Counted from the stretch's first letter, positions 20,277-32,384 are shown. The stretch: DNA of 64,000 nucleotides from Timema cristinae (GCA_039000515.1 JBCFYV010011135.1:25475725-25539724), one strand, 5' to 3'. Notes: generated by a model from the sequence alone, not told the origin. A program made the numbers and translations.

Positions 20277-21840
20277 TTGTTCATAAGAAGAACCTTATCT
20301 GACAGCTAGAAAAGCTACTACACTCCAATGTTCATAGGAAGAACCTTATCAGACTACTAGAAAAGTTACTACAGTCCAATGTTCATAGGAAGAACCTTAT
20401 CTGACAGCTAGAAAAGTTACTACACTCCAATGTTCATAGGAAGAACCTTATCTGACAGCTAGAAAAGTTACTACAGTCCAATGTTCATAGGAAGAACCTT
20501 ATCTGACAGCTAGAAAAGCTACTACAGTCCAATGTTCATAGGAAGAACCTTATCTGACAGCTAGAAAAGTTATTACAGTCCAATGTTTATAGGAAGAACC
20601 TTATTTGACAGCTAGAAAAGCTACTACACTCCAATGTTCATAGGAAGAACCTTATCTGACAGCTAGAAAAGTTACTATAGTCCAATGTTCATAGGAAGAA
20701 CCTTATCTGACAGCTAGAAAAGCTACTACACTCCAATGTTCATAGGAAGAACCTTATCTGACAGCTAGAAAAGTTACTACAGTCCAATGTTCATAGGAAG
20801 AACCTTATCTGACAGCTAGAAAAGCTACTACAGTCCAATGTTCATAGGAAGAACCTTATCTGACAGCTAGAAAAGTTATTACAGTCCAATGTTTATAGGA
20901 AGAACCTTATTTGACAGCTAGAAAAGCTACTACACTCCAATGTTCATAGGAAGAACCTTATTTGACAGCTAGAAAAGCTACTACACTCCAATGTTCATAG
21001 GAAGAACCTTATCTGACAGCTAGAAAAGTTACTACACTCCAATGTTCATAGGAAGAACCTTATCTGACAGCTAGAAAAGTTACTACAGTCCAATGTTCAT
21101 AGGAAGAACCTTATCTGACAACTAGAAGTTACTACATTCCAATGTTCATAGGAAGAACCTTATTTGACAGCTAGAAAAGCTACTACACTCCAATGTTCAT
21201 AGGAAGAACCTTATCTGACAGCTAGAAAAGTTACTATAGTCCAATGTTCATAGGAAGAACCTTATCTGACAACTAGAAAAGTTACTACAGTCCAATGTTC
21301 ATAGGAAGAACCTTATCTGACAGCTAGAAAAGTTACTACACTCCAATGTTCATAGGAAGAACCTTATCTGACAGCTAGAAAAGTTACTACAGTCCAATGT
21401 TCATAGGAAGAACCTTATATAACAGCTAGGAAAGTTACTACAATCCAATGTTCATAGGAAGAACCTTGTCTGACAACTAGAAAAGTTACTACAGTCCAAT
21501 GTTCATAGGAAGAACCTTATCTGACAGCTAGAAAAGTTACTACACTCCAATGTTCATAGGAAGAACCTTATCTGACAGCTAGAAAAGTTACTACACTCCA
21601 ATGTTCATAGGAAGAACCTTATCTGACAGCTAGAAAAGTTACTACAGTCCAATGTTCATAGGAAGAACCTTATCTGACAACTAGAAAAGTTACTACATTC
21701 CAATGTTCATAGGAAGAACATTATCTGACAGCTAGAAAAGTTATTACAGTCCAATGTTCATAGGAAGAACCTTATCCGACAGCTAGAAAAGCTACTACAG
21801 TCCAATGTTCATAGGAAGAACCTTATCTGACAGCTAGAAA
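20277..21840. repeat. 51-bp minisatellite derived from R-X, ~31 copies
   Basis: The unit contains CATAGGAAGAACCTTATCTG, ACAGCTAGAAAAGTTACTAC and GTCCAATGTT. TAGGAAGAACC and GACAGCTAGAAAA are also the start of single-copy R-X at 15,860 and 26,560, so the array looks like an expansion of the R-X 5' segment. After the array, R-X text (ATCAGTTTTACTTTCAC) continues until SINE insertions. Confidence 0.95.
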
Positions 21841-21865
21841 ATATATCAGTTTTACTTTCACATAA

Positions 21866-21993
21866 CCCGCCTTCGTGGCGTAGTTAGTTAACGCGCTAGT
21901 TTCGTGTTGAGATAGACCACCGAGAACGGGGAGTTTGAGGTTCAAATCTCGCTCGGGTTACCTGGGGGGGTAGTTCCCCCTAAATGGTTTTTC
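21866..21993 (+). mobile_element. SINE-B, 3' truncated by SINE-A
   Basis: Head CCCGCCTTCGTGGCGTAG and B-box-like GAGGTTCAAATCTCGC are intact. The copy stops at AAATGGTTTTTC, where SINE-A begins. Confidence 0.85.
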
Positions 21994-22273
21994 GGGGTGA
22001 CCTGGTGGTCTAGGGGTAAGGTGTCAGACTTCTATGCTGGCGGCCGGGGTTCAATCCTCGGTCCCGGCAAAGATTTATCTGATTACCAAACCCTTCCTTC
22101 ACCTCTGACAAGACATCTTGTGAATGTGTGGAATGCCAGGCCTCCACCGTGGTTCGGATTCCACGTTAAACTGTAGGTCCTTCATTTCATCTCACAATCA
22201 CCCTACCATTACACATTAGCGTAAGTGCGTATAACCCGAACGGGTAGTAAGACGCGGTGCTAATAATAATAAA
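21994..22273 (+). mobile_element. SINE-A, full length
   Basis: Head GGTGACCTGGTGGTCTAGGG, B-box GGGGTTCAATCCTCGG, tail AACCCGAACGGGTAGTAAGACG and (TAA)n. It was inserted in or directly after the SINE-B body. Confidence 0.9.
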
Positions 22274-22429
22274 TACCTCATTTTTTTAATTACAGTAAAT
22301 ACTCGTGTAAGCCGAATGGGAAGTTCCAAACGTCGTAAAAATAATGAAACTAAAAACTAAATTAAAGAGGTGAAGTAGATCATTAGAAAAAAGTGGTGGT
22401 TGGTGATGGTGGAGGAATGAGGGTGGACA

Positions 22430-22431
<2 letters not shown>

Positions 22432-22468
<37 letters not shown>

Positions 22469-22612
22469 CATCACAGCGTCTTACTACCCGTTCGGGTTGT
22501 ACGCACTTACGCTAATGTGTAATGGTAGGGTGATTGTGAGATGAAATGGAGGACCTACAGTTTAAAGTGGGATCCGAACCACGGTGGAGGCCCGGCACTA
22601 CACACATTCACA
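22432..22612 (-). mobile_element. SINE-A, 5' truncated, with long (TTA)n tail
   Basis: (TTA)n at 22,432-22,468, then the tail CAGCGTCTTACTACCCGTTC and the body to GAACCACGGTGGAGG. It ends near CACATTCACATG without a head. Confidence 0.8.
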
Positions 22613-22809
22613 TGATGGATGAGCACGTGTTGCAAGGTTTTTTTTTGTTGTTGTGTATAACACTAACTTATGACACGGAAGACAAAAAAAACACACAACC
22701 TTGCTCACTCCAACTAAATATAGCACGGAGAGGTATAGTCGCACCCGCAATCTATTGACACCCATAGCCAGTTTGATTTGGTAATAAAGGAACGTGTTCT
22801 TTGGCAGAA
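22613..22809. other. No feature seen
   Basis: No coding signal that I can support. Confidence 0.4.
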
Positions 22810-22988
22810 AAGTCAGGTACTAAGAAAATAGTCACGTATCCATAAGTCAAGTCATGTGATCTGCCTTTTGTTACTTTTGAGAGATATTATCAAAACTAAT
22901 TAAGTACCGGTAACACTAATAATATAGTAAGATAATATAAATGTTTACTGAAAAAAAGTTTGTATTTTCTAAAAGGTGCTTTAAACGG
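22810..22988 (+). repeat. R-X, middle and 3' part
   Basis: TCACGTATCCATAAGTCAAG, TCATGTGATCTGCC, GAGAGATATTATCAAAAC in the order of the other R-X copies. It continues R-X broken at 21,860 by SINEs and leads straight into the next minisatellite. Confidence 0.65.
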
Positions 22989-25900
22989 GGACATTGGCAG
23001 CTCTGATGTCTACATGGTGTTACATGGGGAGAGATATAATGTCTACATGGTGTCACATGGGGGAGCTCTAATGTATACATGGTGTTACATGGGGAGAGAT
23101 ATAATGTCTACATAGTGTTACATTGGGAGAGATATAATGTCTACATAGTGTTACATGGGGGAGCTATAGTGTCTACATGGTGTTACATGGGGGAGCTCTA
23201 ATGTATACATGGTGTTACATGGGGGAGCTCTAATGTATACATGGTGTTACATGGGGAGAGATATAATGTATACATGGTGTTACATGGGGAGAGATATAAT
23301 GTATACATGGTGTTACATGGGAAGATATAATGTCTACATGGTGTTACATGGGAGAGATTAATGTCTACATGGTGTTACATGGGAAGATATAAGTCTACAG
23401 GTTACATGGGGAGCTCTATGTCAAAGGTTACAGGGAGAGCTATTTAATGTCTACATGGTGTTACATGGGGAGAATATAATGTCTACATGTGTTACATGGG
23501 GAGCTCTATGTCTACATGTGTTACATGGGAGAGATATAATGTCTACATGGTGTTACATGGGGACTATAATGTCTACATGGTGTTACATGGGAGCTCTAAT
23601 GTCTACATGGTGTTACATGGAAGACTTAATGTCTACATGGTGTTACATGGGGAGCTTAGTGTCTAATGGTGTTACATGGGAGAGATATAATGTCTACATG
23701 GTGTTACATGGGAGAGATATAGTGTCTACATGGTGTTACATGGGGGAGCTCTATGTCATACATGGTGTTACATGGAGAATAATGTCTACATGGTTACATG
23801 GGGACTCTGTGTCATAATGGTGTTACATGGGAGAATATAATGTCTACATGGTGTTACACTGGGAGAGATAAGTCTACATGGGTTACATGGAGATGATATA
23901 ATATCTACATGAGTGTTACATGGGAGATATGTCATCATGATCATGTCTACATGTGTTACATGGGAGAGATATGTCTACATGGTGTTACATGGAGAGATAT
24001 AAGTCTACATGTGTTACATGGGAGAGAAACTATATGTCTACATAGGTGTTACATGGGAGAGTCATAATGTCTAATGTGTTACATTGGGAGAGATATAATG
24101 TCTACATGTGTTACATGGGAGAGATATAATGTCTACATGGTGTTACATGGGAGAGATATGTCTACATGGTGTTACATGGGGAAGTATAAGGTCTACATGG
24201 GTTACATGGGGAGCTCTAGTGTCTATGGTGTTACATGGGAGAGATAATGTCTACATGGTTTACATGGGAGAGTCTAATGTCTACATGAGTGTTACATGGG
24301 GATCTATGTCTAATGGTGTTACATGGGGAGCTCTAATGTCTACATGGTGTTACATGGGAGAGATATAATGTCTACATGGTTGTTTCACATGGTAGGAGAG
24401 ATAAAGTCTACATGGTGTTACATGGGAAAGATATAAGGTCTACATGGTGTTACATGGGGAGAGATATAAGTCTAACATGGTGTTACATGGGGAGCTTAAT
24501 GTCTACAATGGTGTTACATGGGGGAGCTATAATGTCTACATGGTGTTACATGGGGAGCTATAGTGTCTACATGGTGTTACATGGGAGAGATCTAATGTCT
24601 ACATGGTGTTACATGGGGAGAATTAATGTCTACATGGTGTTACATGGGAAGATATAATGTCTACATGGTGTTACATGGGAGAGATATAATGGTCTACATG
24701 GTGTTACATGGGGAGAGATATAATGTCTACATGGTGTTACATGGGGAGATCATGTCTACATGGTGTTACATGGGGGAGACAATGTCTACATGGTGTTACA
24801 TGGGGAGATTAATGTCTACATGGTGTTACATGGAGAGATTAATGTCTACATGGTGTTACATGGGAAGATATATGTCTACATAGGTGTTACATGGGAGAGT
24901 ATATGTCTACATGGTGTTACATGGGAAGAATATAATGTCTACATGGTGTTACATGGAGAGATATAGTCTACATGGTGTTACATGGGGAGCTCTAATGTCT
25001 ACATGGTGTTACATGGGAGAGCTTAATGTACTACATGGTGTTACATGGGAGAGTATAAATGTCTACATGTGTGTTACATGGGGAGATCTATGTTCTACAT
25101 GGTGTTACATGGGAAAGATATAATGTCTACATGGTGTTACATGGGGAGAGATATAATGTCTACATGGTGTTACATGGGGAGCTCTAGTGTCTATATGGTG
25201 TTACATGGGGATCTAAATGTCTACATGGTGTTACATGGGGAGATATAATGTCTACATGGTGTTACATGGGGGAGCTCTAGTGTCTACATGGTGTTACATG
25301 GGAGAGTATAATGTCTACATGGTGTTACATGGGGAGATATAAGGTCTACATGGTGTTACATGGGAGAGATAATGTCTACATGGTGTTACATGGGGAGAGC
25401 TCTAATGTCTACATGTGTTACATGGGGAGAGATATAAGGTCTACATGGTGTTACATGGGAGAGCTTAATATGTCTACATGGTGTTACATGGGGAGATAAA
25501 TGTCTACATGGTGTTACATGGGAGAGATTATGTCTACATGGTGTTACATGGGAAGTATATAATGTCTACATGGTGTTACATGGGAGAGTATAAGTGTCTA
25601 CATGGTGTTACATGGGGAGAGATATAATGTCACATGGTGTTACATGGGGGAGCTCTAGTGTCTATATGGTGTTACATGGGAGAGACTATAATGTCTACAT
25701 GGTGTTACATGGGAAGATATAATGTCTACATGGTGTTACAATGGGAGAGATTAATGTCTACATGGTGTTACATGGGGGAGCTCTAATGTCTACATGTGTT
25801 ACATGGGGAGATATAATGTCTACATGGTGTTACATGGGCAGAGCTATAATGTCTACATGGTGTTACATGGGAGAGCTATAATGTCTACATGGTGTTACAT

Positions 25901-26092
25901 GGGGAGCTATAATGTCTACATGGTGTTACATGGGGAGCTCTAATGTCTACATGGTGTTACATGGGGAGTCAATAATGTCTACATGGTGTTTACATGGGAG
26001 AGCTATAATGTCTACATGGTGTTACATGGGAGAGTATAATGTCTACATGGTGTTACATGGGAGAGATATAATGTCTACATGGTGTTACATGG
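22989..26092. repeat. Large ~32-bp minisatellite, ~95 copies
   Basis: The unit is GTCTACATGGTGTTACATGG plus a variable GGAGAGATATAAT or GGGAGCTCTAAT part. Units of about 28 to 34 bases alternate. In 23,380-24,400 many units have lost one base (for example TACATGTGTT for TACATGGTGTT), which fits residual sequencing error better than biology. Open frames through it are by-products. Confidence 0.95.
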
Positions 26093-26559
26093 AAACAAAG
26101 GAAAAGAGTTACGTGATTTATGGATTACACCTTTGACAATAATTACTTTTCCCCCTTTCAGAAAAAGTGTCAATATAATACCGGACTCAGTCTAGATTAC
26201 GTCAGACTCTTCTGCCGAAAATATTTGGCCGCTTGAGCCTATTAATAGACCCCCTCCCCCCCACCACCCCGGCCATAGTAAGAACATCGGGAGCAGGTGC
26301 CCATCCATTTCCCTGTTTAGTCAGTCGACTTTGGAAATATTTTTGGGCAGAGAAAGAACTTAAAAATAAATTAAAAATAATTGGAGGTATCTAATGAGAA
26401 CTTAAAATTAACACAAAACACAATATCGACTAACCATTCACAAACACCCGAAATGTTTAGACAAAACGAGCCAAGAGGTCAGTCTCGATCTGTCTGGTTC
26501 GACGATGAAGATCACGGGTTGAAAACCCGGCTGATATAACACAACCCGATTTACATAAG
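26093..26559. other. No supported gene
   Basis: A C-rich run at about 26,251-26,270. No frame or element recognised. Confidence 0.4.
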
Positions 26560-27075
26560 AATAACCTTAATCGACAGCTAGAAAACCATGATAGATCTAC
26601 TTTCAGGTGTCCAAACGTCAAGTCATGTGACATATAGCTGTAACTTTGGATAGATATCAATATTTATAAAATATAACTAATAATATATTAACATGTTATC
26701 AGGGTGACCTGGTGGTCTAGGGGTAAGGTGTCAGACTTCTGTGTTGGTGGTCCGGGGTTCAATCCTCGGTCCGGCACAGATTTATATGATTACCAAACCC
26801 TTCCTTCCCCTCTGACAAGATGTGTATTAATCACCACTTGTGAATGTGTGGAATACCAGACCTCCACCGTGGTTCGGATTCCACGTTAAACTGTAGGTCC
26901 TCCATATCATCTCACAATCACCCTACCATTACACATTAGCGTAAGTGCGTATAACCCGAACGTTTAGCAAGACGCGGTGCTAATAATAATAATAATAATA
27001 ATATGTTATCGATTTTGAACGCAAAAAAATGTGTTTTTATTTTACAAAGGGCTCTTCCTATGAAAATGGGATTGT
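26560..27075 (+). repeat. R-X interrupted by SINE-A
   Basis: Left part: CCTTAATCGACAGCTAGAAA, CAAACGTCAAGTCATGTGAC and the ATTAACATGTTATC end. Right part resumes ATGTTATCGATTTTGAACGC and GGGCTCTTCCTATG. It gives a near-complete R-X once the SINE is removed. Confidence 0.7.
26701..27002 (+). mobile_element. SINE-A, full length, with target duplication
   Basis: Complete copy from GGTGACCTGGTGGTC to (TAA)n. ATGTTATC lies at 26,693-26,700 and 27,003-27,010, inside R-X. Confidence 0.9.
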
Positions 27076-27284
27076 ACTATTGGGATTTTATGTAGCCTAA
27101 TTAATTCAGCTCGAACCATAGGGCCATTATAAAATATACAACACTAATGAAAGAAGATTATTTTAAAAGTAATTAAAAATAACTTAAACTTGAGTTCAAT
27201 TCCGATTTTGTCAAATTAAAAATACAGAGCATTTGGGGGGATGGGGGGGAATTTAAGGTGCAGTTTAGTTCAGTAGACAGACAC
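27076..27284. other. No feature seen
   Basis: AT-rich, with a G-run near 27,235. Confidence 0.4.
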
Positions 27285-27545
27285 TATCTTATTATTATTT
27301 ATTATTATTTAGCACCGCGTCTTACTACCCGTTCGGGTTATAAGCTTAAAATATACTAATTCTGCTAATGTTTTAGGGATAAGGAAGGTTAGGTTTATAG
27401 AAAGTGTACCCGAATTTGTATGGAAGAAAAGTGGAAAACCATTTAGGGAAAAATCATCTTCGGTACACCCGACCCGAGATTCTAATCTTTATCTCACCAT
27501 CATCGGCAGTCTAGTCTACCGCGAGAGCAGCGCCTCAAGACAATG
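27285..27545 (-). mobile_element. SINE-B, diverged
   Basis: (TTA)n and CACCGCGTCTTACTACCCG tail, body CCGAATTTGTATGGAAG, head near 27,545. Confidence 0.75.
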
Positions 27546-28220
27546 TGTCCATCAATGTGGGGGGTGAAGAAAATAAATCTCTTATTTTTTTTCAACTGGA
27601 GCAATATTCGATTTACTTTACCTTACAAACGTTTTGCTTTAAAAACAGCAATAATTAGCTTTCATCCCTTATTATTCCACCTTAAGTTTCAAAATAAATA
27701 TACGAAGGAGGGGAGGGAGGTTATTTTTTATTGGGAACTTTGCGTGTCATGTAGCCAAAGCACTAGCCGGCGTGACCTTGTCCTCATATCATGACACTTT
27801 TTTTTTGTGGACGACGCTCGAATTCGTCTTTATCAACAAACGACTTGAATGGAATTTCCATAACAAAGAACTCTTGAGGAACAATAATTATTGCTACTTT
27901 GAAAAATAAATAGGACCGTTCTTAAATTACGTAATAGTTTTTTTTTCCTGCGGGATAGAAGGGGGTGAGGGGGTTTAAAAGCGGGGATTCAGTATTATCT
28001 TACGTGAGGGGTGGAGTAAATGTAAGAATCCAACTTTTATAAGATTTTTTTTTATCAATTTTTATTGTTAGACACGATTTAAAAAATTTGAAAATTCTGA
28101 AATGTTTAATTTTCATTTATTGATTAACCCCACTTTAATCACTAATTTTGACTGTATTTTATTTTTTTAGAAATAATTGAAATATATACTTTATATCTTA
28201 GGTATGTATGTATATATGTA
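27546..28220. other. No feature seen
   Basis: AT-rich, with poly-T near 27,800 and 28,045. No gene or repeat recognised. Confidence 0.45.
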
Positions 28221-28431
28221 CAGGAGCCCCGTGGCTTCTTTGGTGCTGACTGACAGCTCACAGCTGACTTCTGACAGTCACCATTTAGGTATATACCTAC
28301 ATTTTGATTGTCAGAAGTGACATCTGCTAAACACATGTTTTTGCGTAGGTATACATAATTTGGTCTGGTAACTTTTCAAACCCGTCATTTGTGAGCTGTC
28401 AGTCAGCACCAAAGAAGCCATGGGGCTACTG
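28221..28431. mobile_element. Palindromic MITE with TA target site (family P)
   Basis: 211 bases flanked by TA. The left end is CAGGAGCCCCGTGGCTTC and the right end GAAGCCATGGGGCTACTG, with inverted arms continuing through GGTGCTGACTGACAGCTCACA. A TA duplication fits a Tc1/mariner-type transposase. The second copy is at 50,629-50,805. Confidence 0.85.
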
Positions 28432-28577
28432 TATGTGTGTGCATGTGTAAACGTACGTACTAATACGTTTAAATAATCTAATTTATCAAATCGTAACAAA
28501 TTACGTAAGAAAGAAAAGGGGGGTGTCGAAAATAACGAAAATAAAATAATTTCGTGATTTAAGGAGAGCCCCCTAAC

Positions 28578-28810
28578 CACCCGCAACGGTGGACACGCAG
28601 GTAGATGCGTCGGTCTCGTCTTGTATAGTTTGCCGGTGACCAGCGGAGGTGGTCAAGGTTTTAATCCCGGCTGGATTTACTATAGTTATTTCTCCACGAT
28701 TTCCCCTTTCCCACCTAGATAGCTTCCCCGAATCTACCTTCACGCAAATACTGCCAACACTACCTCTAAATTATATCTTCTTAAATTCTACTCCCATTAG
28801 CCAATAAGGC
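28578..28810 (+). mobile_element. SINE-B-like, strongly diverged
   Basis: Head-like CACCCGCAACGGTGGACACG, B-box-like CAAGGTTTTAATCCCGGC, and an end with ACTCCCATTAGCC. It may be a separate subfamily. Confidence 0.5.
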
Positions 28811-28824
28811 TTAAATAAATCATA

Positions 28825-28935
28825 AAAGTTCCCTGACTTTTCCAGACATTTAAAACAATTTTTCTTGGTGAATGGCAATTTTATCTTTTATTTCATTAAT
28901 AACATATTTAAAAAAAAACTTATTTTTAGCATTTC
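28825..28935 (+). mobile_element. CAGGG-ended MITE fragment
   Basis: GTTCCCTGACTTTTCCAG and the following ATTAACATATTTAAAAAAAA match the interior of the copy at 1,970-2,347. Both ends are missing. Another small piece lies at 29,310-29,345. Confidence 0.55.
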
Positions 28936-29068
28936 CATAATGGGAACAGCTCCCTTATTGGTTGAAATTGGTCACGTGACCACGCCTCCCCGCACTCTGA
29001 TTGTCTGTTATTTCCCGCCCTTCCTTCCCCCACCCCTGACCTACTTCCCCCCTCCTCCCCTTCCCTCC

Positions 29069-29279
29069 AGCCGTCAAACCACGTACATGTTGGTTCTTGC
29101 TGATTAATTATTGTTAATTGATTATTATTAATTAGTTGGTAGGATAGAGGTGTTGGAGTTTTTATTCGCGGCGGACATACAGCCATCAAACCACGTACAT
29201 GTTGGTTCTTGCTGATTAATTATTGTTAATTGATTATTGTTAATTAATTGGTAGGATAGTGGTGTTAGAGTTTTAATTC
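29069..29279. repeat. Two-copy tandem duplication of ~104 bp
   Basis: TCAAACCACGTACATGTTGG through TTGGTAGGATAG appears twice with few differences. Function unknown. Confidence 0.85.
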
Positions 29280-29345
29280 ATAGCATTACATAGGGTACTA
29301 ATTATAATCAAAAAATTCCCTGACTTTTACAGGTTTTTCCATGAT

Positions 29346-29639
29346 TAACACATACGAAGAGTGAGACGTGAAAAAAGAGAAGCCTTACATCAAAACAACA
29401 TATCACAAAACTTTAACAGGAATTTTTAAATAGTATTACATAAAAGTTTCCTACCAACAACAACAACAAAAAAACAGAGTGAAGAATATCTATTTTAGTT
29501 TCAATAGCGCTTTTATATTAGTAATGGACGTCTTCAAGGGGTCGTGAAAATTCTTCTGGGGCTCTTAAGTTGGGTTCGGGAGTCCTTTGATCGTAGCGCT
29601 TGATCGGTCATTATGCTTTATGTACTCTGGCCTTCAATG
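29346..29639. other. No feature seen
   Basis: Possible hAT-like end text near 29,540 (GGGGTCGTGAAAATTCTTC), too weak to call. Confidence 0.35.
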
Positions 29640-29945
29640 GATGGGTCATTGTTTGACTGTAATCTGGCTAATGTGATTCAGGACTGTAATCTGGCGTCAA
29701 TGTGATTCAACGTGTCGGTGTAATCTGGCGTCAATGGATTCAGCGACGGTGTAATTCAAGCGTCGATGTGATTCAGCGACAGTGTAATTCAGCGTCGATG
29801 TGATTCAGTGACGGTGTAATCTGGCGTCAATGTTATTCACGTCGGTGTAATCCAGCGTCGATGTGTTATGCGTCATTGTCAATGCTATGGCTCAGGTCGT
29901 TATGCAGTAGCGTCAGCATGCTACGGCGTCGATACGCTCACGGAT
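29640..29945. repeat. ~33-bp degenerate minisatellite, ~9 copies
   Basis: The unit contains GTGTAATCTGGCGTCAATGT and GATTCAGCGACG, with variants towards the right end (GCGTCGATGTG, GCGTCATTGTC). On the minus strand it begins roughly 30 bases after a GTGAGT that follows the terminal exon of the winged-helix gene. Confidence 0.85.
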
Positions 29946-30014
29946 CAAAGTGTCCTCCGACCCGTCGACTCACCAGGCCAGATTCCCCAAACCCGAAACC
30001 CCGCCCCCTACCCT

Positions 30015-30171
30015 CTATGACGCCCTTCTTATCAGGCGAAACTCGTGCGAGGAGACCACCGGTCCAGGCCAGCGTCGCCGCCGCGGTGCCTCAGACGCAT
30101 CGCTCCAGCCGGGGGAAACTGGGGTGGTCACCCCCTCGGGATGGTTGGAGACGAAGTCGTCGAGCCGGTAC
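30015..30171 (-). CDS. Winged-helix (DUF4777/linker-histone-like) gene, last coding exon
   Basis: The acceptor is TTGATCCGCAG| with the exon starting G at 30,171. The preceding exon ends in AG, so the split codon AGG (R) is restored and the peptide continues YRLDDFVSNHPEG. The resulting GYR|YRL at the domain end is what linker-histone-like winged helices show (family knowledge). After the domain comes a low-complexity tail with SDASEAPRRRRWPG and an end EFRLIRRAS before TAG at 30,017-30,015. A GTGAGT lies 42 bases beyond the stop (intron base 29,973). It is either unused, a 3' UTR intron, or a sign that the stop is a mutation. Other frames of the exon are closed early. Confidence 0.7.
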
Positions 30172-30239
30172 CTGCGGATCAACATTTCAGATGATTGAGG
30201 GAGGATGTCTTCGTGAAAGGTTTTGATTACAATGTTGAC

Positions 30240-30309
30240 GGGACACCCACTTCGGTGGCCGCATAGTCTAGGTCAGAGGTTCCCAGCCTGGAGTTCACGA
30301 AAAGTGTGC
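30240..30309 (+). mobile_element. SINE-B head scrap
   Basis: ACACCCACTTCGGTGGCCGC only, cut off after about 36 bases. Confidence 0.4.
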
Positions 30310-30604
30310 CTTTTTTACTTTCTCTCGACACCTCGGAAAGAGAAGTATTGTGATCGTCAAAAATATCGAAGTCGGGATTTTGAAAAATTTGAAGTTTCAT
30401 GACTCCCTGAAACAAACAAAAAGTTGTTCCCGTAATTCCGTCTGTCTTGGTAGCTGGGGTTTTAATAAGGTCTCCCCAGGGGTTTTTGTAATTAGATATT
30501 CAACCCTAAATTTAAGGGTATTTTAATGAAGGTCAACAAGGGAGGAAAAAAACAATTTTGCTCGAATTTTGCACTAACAATTTTGATTAAATTTTATATC
30601 TAAA

Positions 30605-30862
30605 TCCACCTCGGTGGCGTAGTTGGCTAACGCGCTAGTCGTGTTGCGCTCGACTGCTAAGGACGGGGAGATCGAGGTTCGAATCTCGGTCGGGTGAACT
30701 GGGGTTGGTTTTTCCTAAACGGTTTTCCACTCTCCCTCCACGCAAATGCGGGTTCACTTCCTCTAATTTAACCTTCCTAATTCCTAATCCATTAACGTAA
30801 TTAGTACTTAAAGCGTAAAACCCGAACGGGTAGTAAGACGCGGTGCTAAATATTTATTATTA
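30605..30862 (+). mobile_element. SINE-B, full length, 12-bp target duplication
   Basis: Best-preserved SINE-B: head CCACCTCGGTGGCGTAGTTGG, B-box GAGGTTCGAATCTCGGTCGG, tail CCCGAACGGGTAGTAAGACG. TTTATATCTAAA occurs at 30,593-30,604 and 30,863-30,874. Confidence 0.95.
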
Positions 30863-31041
30863 TTTATATCTAAACACTGATTATCACTATAAACAAGATG
30901 GCAATTCTTATTTTCTTATGGAATTGACTTTGAGGATACTTTACATGAGGGAAATTTTCAAATTTTGATCATTTCTCCGCAACTATTTGAAATATGAAAT
31001 AACTTATCATTGTAAAGTTGTAGTATTATTAAAGATAAAGG

Positions 31042-31325
31042 GGTGACCTGGTGGTCTAGGGGTAAGGTGTCAGACTTCTGTGCTGGCGGCCGGGGTTCAA
31101 TCCACGGTCCCGGCACAGATTTATCTGATTTCCAAACCCTTCCTACACCTCTGACAAGACATCTTGTGAATGTGTGGAATGCCAGGCCGCCACCGTGGTT
31201 CGGATTCCACGTTAAACTGTAGGTCCTTCATTTCATCTCACAATCACCCTACCATTACACATTAGCGTAAGTGCGTATAACCCGAACGGGTAGTAAGACG
31301 CAGTGCTAATAATAATAATAATAAT
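31042..31325 (+). mobile_element. SINE-A, full length
   Basis: Head GGTGACCTGGTGGTCTAGGG, B-box region GGGGTTCAATCCACGG, tail AACCCGAACGGGTAGTAAGACG and (TAA)n, inserted in R-Z. Confidence 0.95.
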
Positions 31326-31554
31326 TTCTGAGTTAAAATCAAATATATATACTTTTTAATTCAGGTCGTTGAAAATTAATTTGATTCTTATTCTCTTTGG
31401 CGGACAAAGATAAGAGCGAAAGAAAGTACGCGCGGTGCACCGTAACATTTATTTTTTATTTGTATCTTGACATCACTTTTTTTTTTAATCGGTATTCGCA
31501 ATCTTATTAAAAACTTTTTTCTTTCTTTTATTAGAATGAAATGGGTTGCGTAGA

Positions 31555-31736
31555 ATACTGTATTATTATTATTATTATTATCATCATCATCACCACGTCT
31601 TACTATCCGTTCGGGTTATACACACTTACGCTAATGTTTAATGGTAAGGTGATTGTGAGATGAAATGGAGGACCTACAGTTTAACGTGGGATCCGAACCA
31701 CGGTGGAGGCCTGGCATTCCCCACATTCACAAGTAG
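31555..31736 (-). mobile_element. SINE-A, 5' truncated
   Basis: (ATT)n, CACGTCTTACTATCCGTTCG, body to GAACCACGGTGGAGGCCTGG, stopping at CACATTCACAAG. Confidence 0.85.
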
Positions 31737-32150
<414 letters not shown>

Positions 32151-32384
32151 TATGTTGATGTTCGTTTCCCGTTCCTGGACAAATTATTTTTGACAGTAAA
32201 TTAATTCCGAGCCAGTGCGCGCGGACATAATTTGTTTCCGTTCGTGGGGTTCCGATACGTTGTGTGACAAACGTAAATATGTTGCGTGTGTTTTTACGAC
32301 TGGAGGGGTAGATTAGGTTAGGTAGGGGGGCTGCGGAGGGTTACCTTTGGCTTCAAAGGAGGGCCGGGGGGGTGGCGTTATGGA
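32151..32384. other. No supported gene
   Basis: G-rich part with GATTAGGTTAGGTAGGGG near 32,312. Nothing recognisable. Confidence 0.35.

Larger units (their letters stand above)
30310..31440 (+). repeat. R-Z, interrupted by SINE-B and SINE-A
   Basis: Matches 17,130-17,800 in order (TTTACTTTCTC, GTGATCGTCAAAAA, AAGTTTCATGACTCCC, CCCCAGGGGTTTTTG, ATTATCACTATAAACAAGATGGC, TTGTAAAGTTGTAGTA). Removing two SINE insertions restores collinearity. Confidence 0.7.

Noticed and set aside
20277..26092. Regularly repeated short units could be taken for CRISPR arrays
   Set aside because: Units are directly contiguous without unique spacers, and the DNA is eukaryotic. They are minisatellites.
29861..30226. 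Plus-strand open frames of 121 and 82 codons over the winged-helix exon
   Set aside because: The minus strand has a matching acceptor, correct phase and domain continuation. The plus frames show no domain and are explained by GC-rich antisense.
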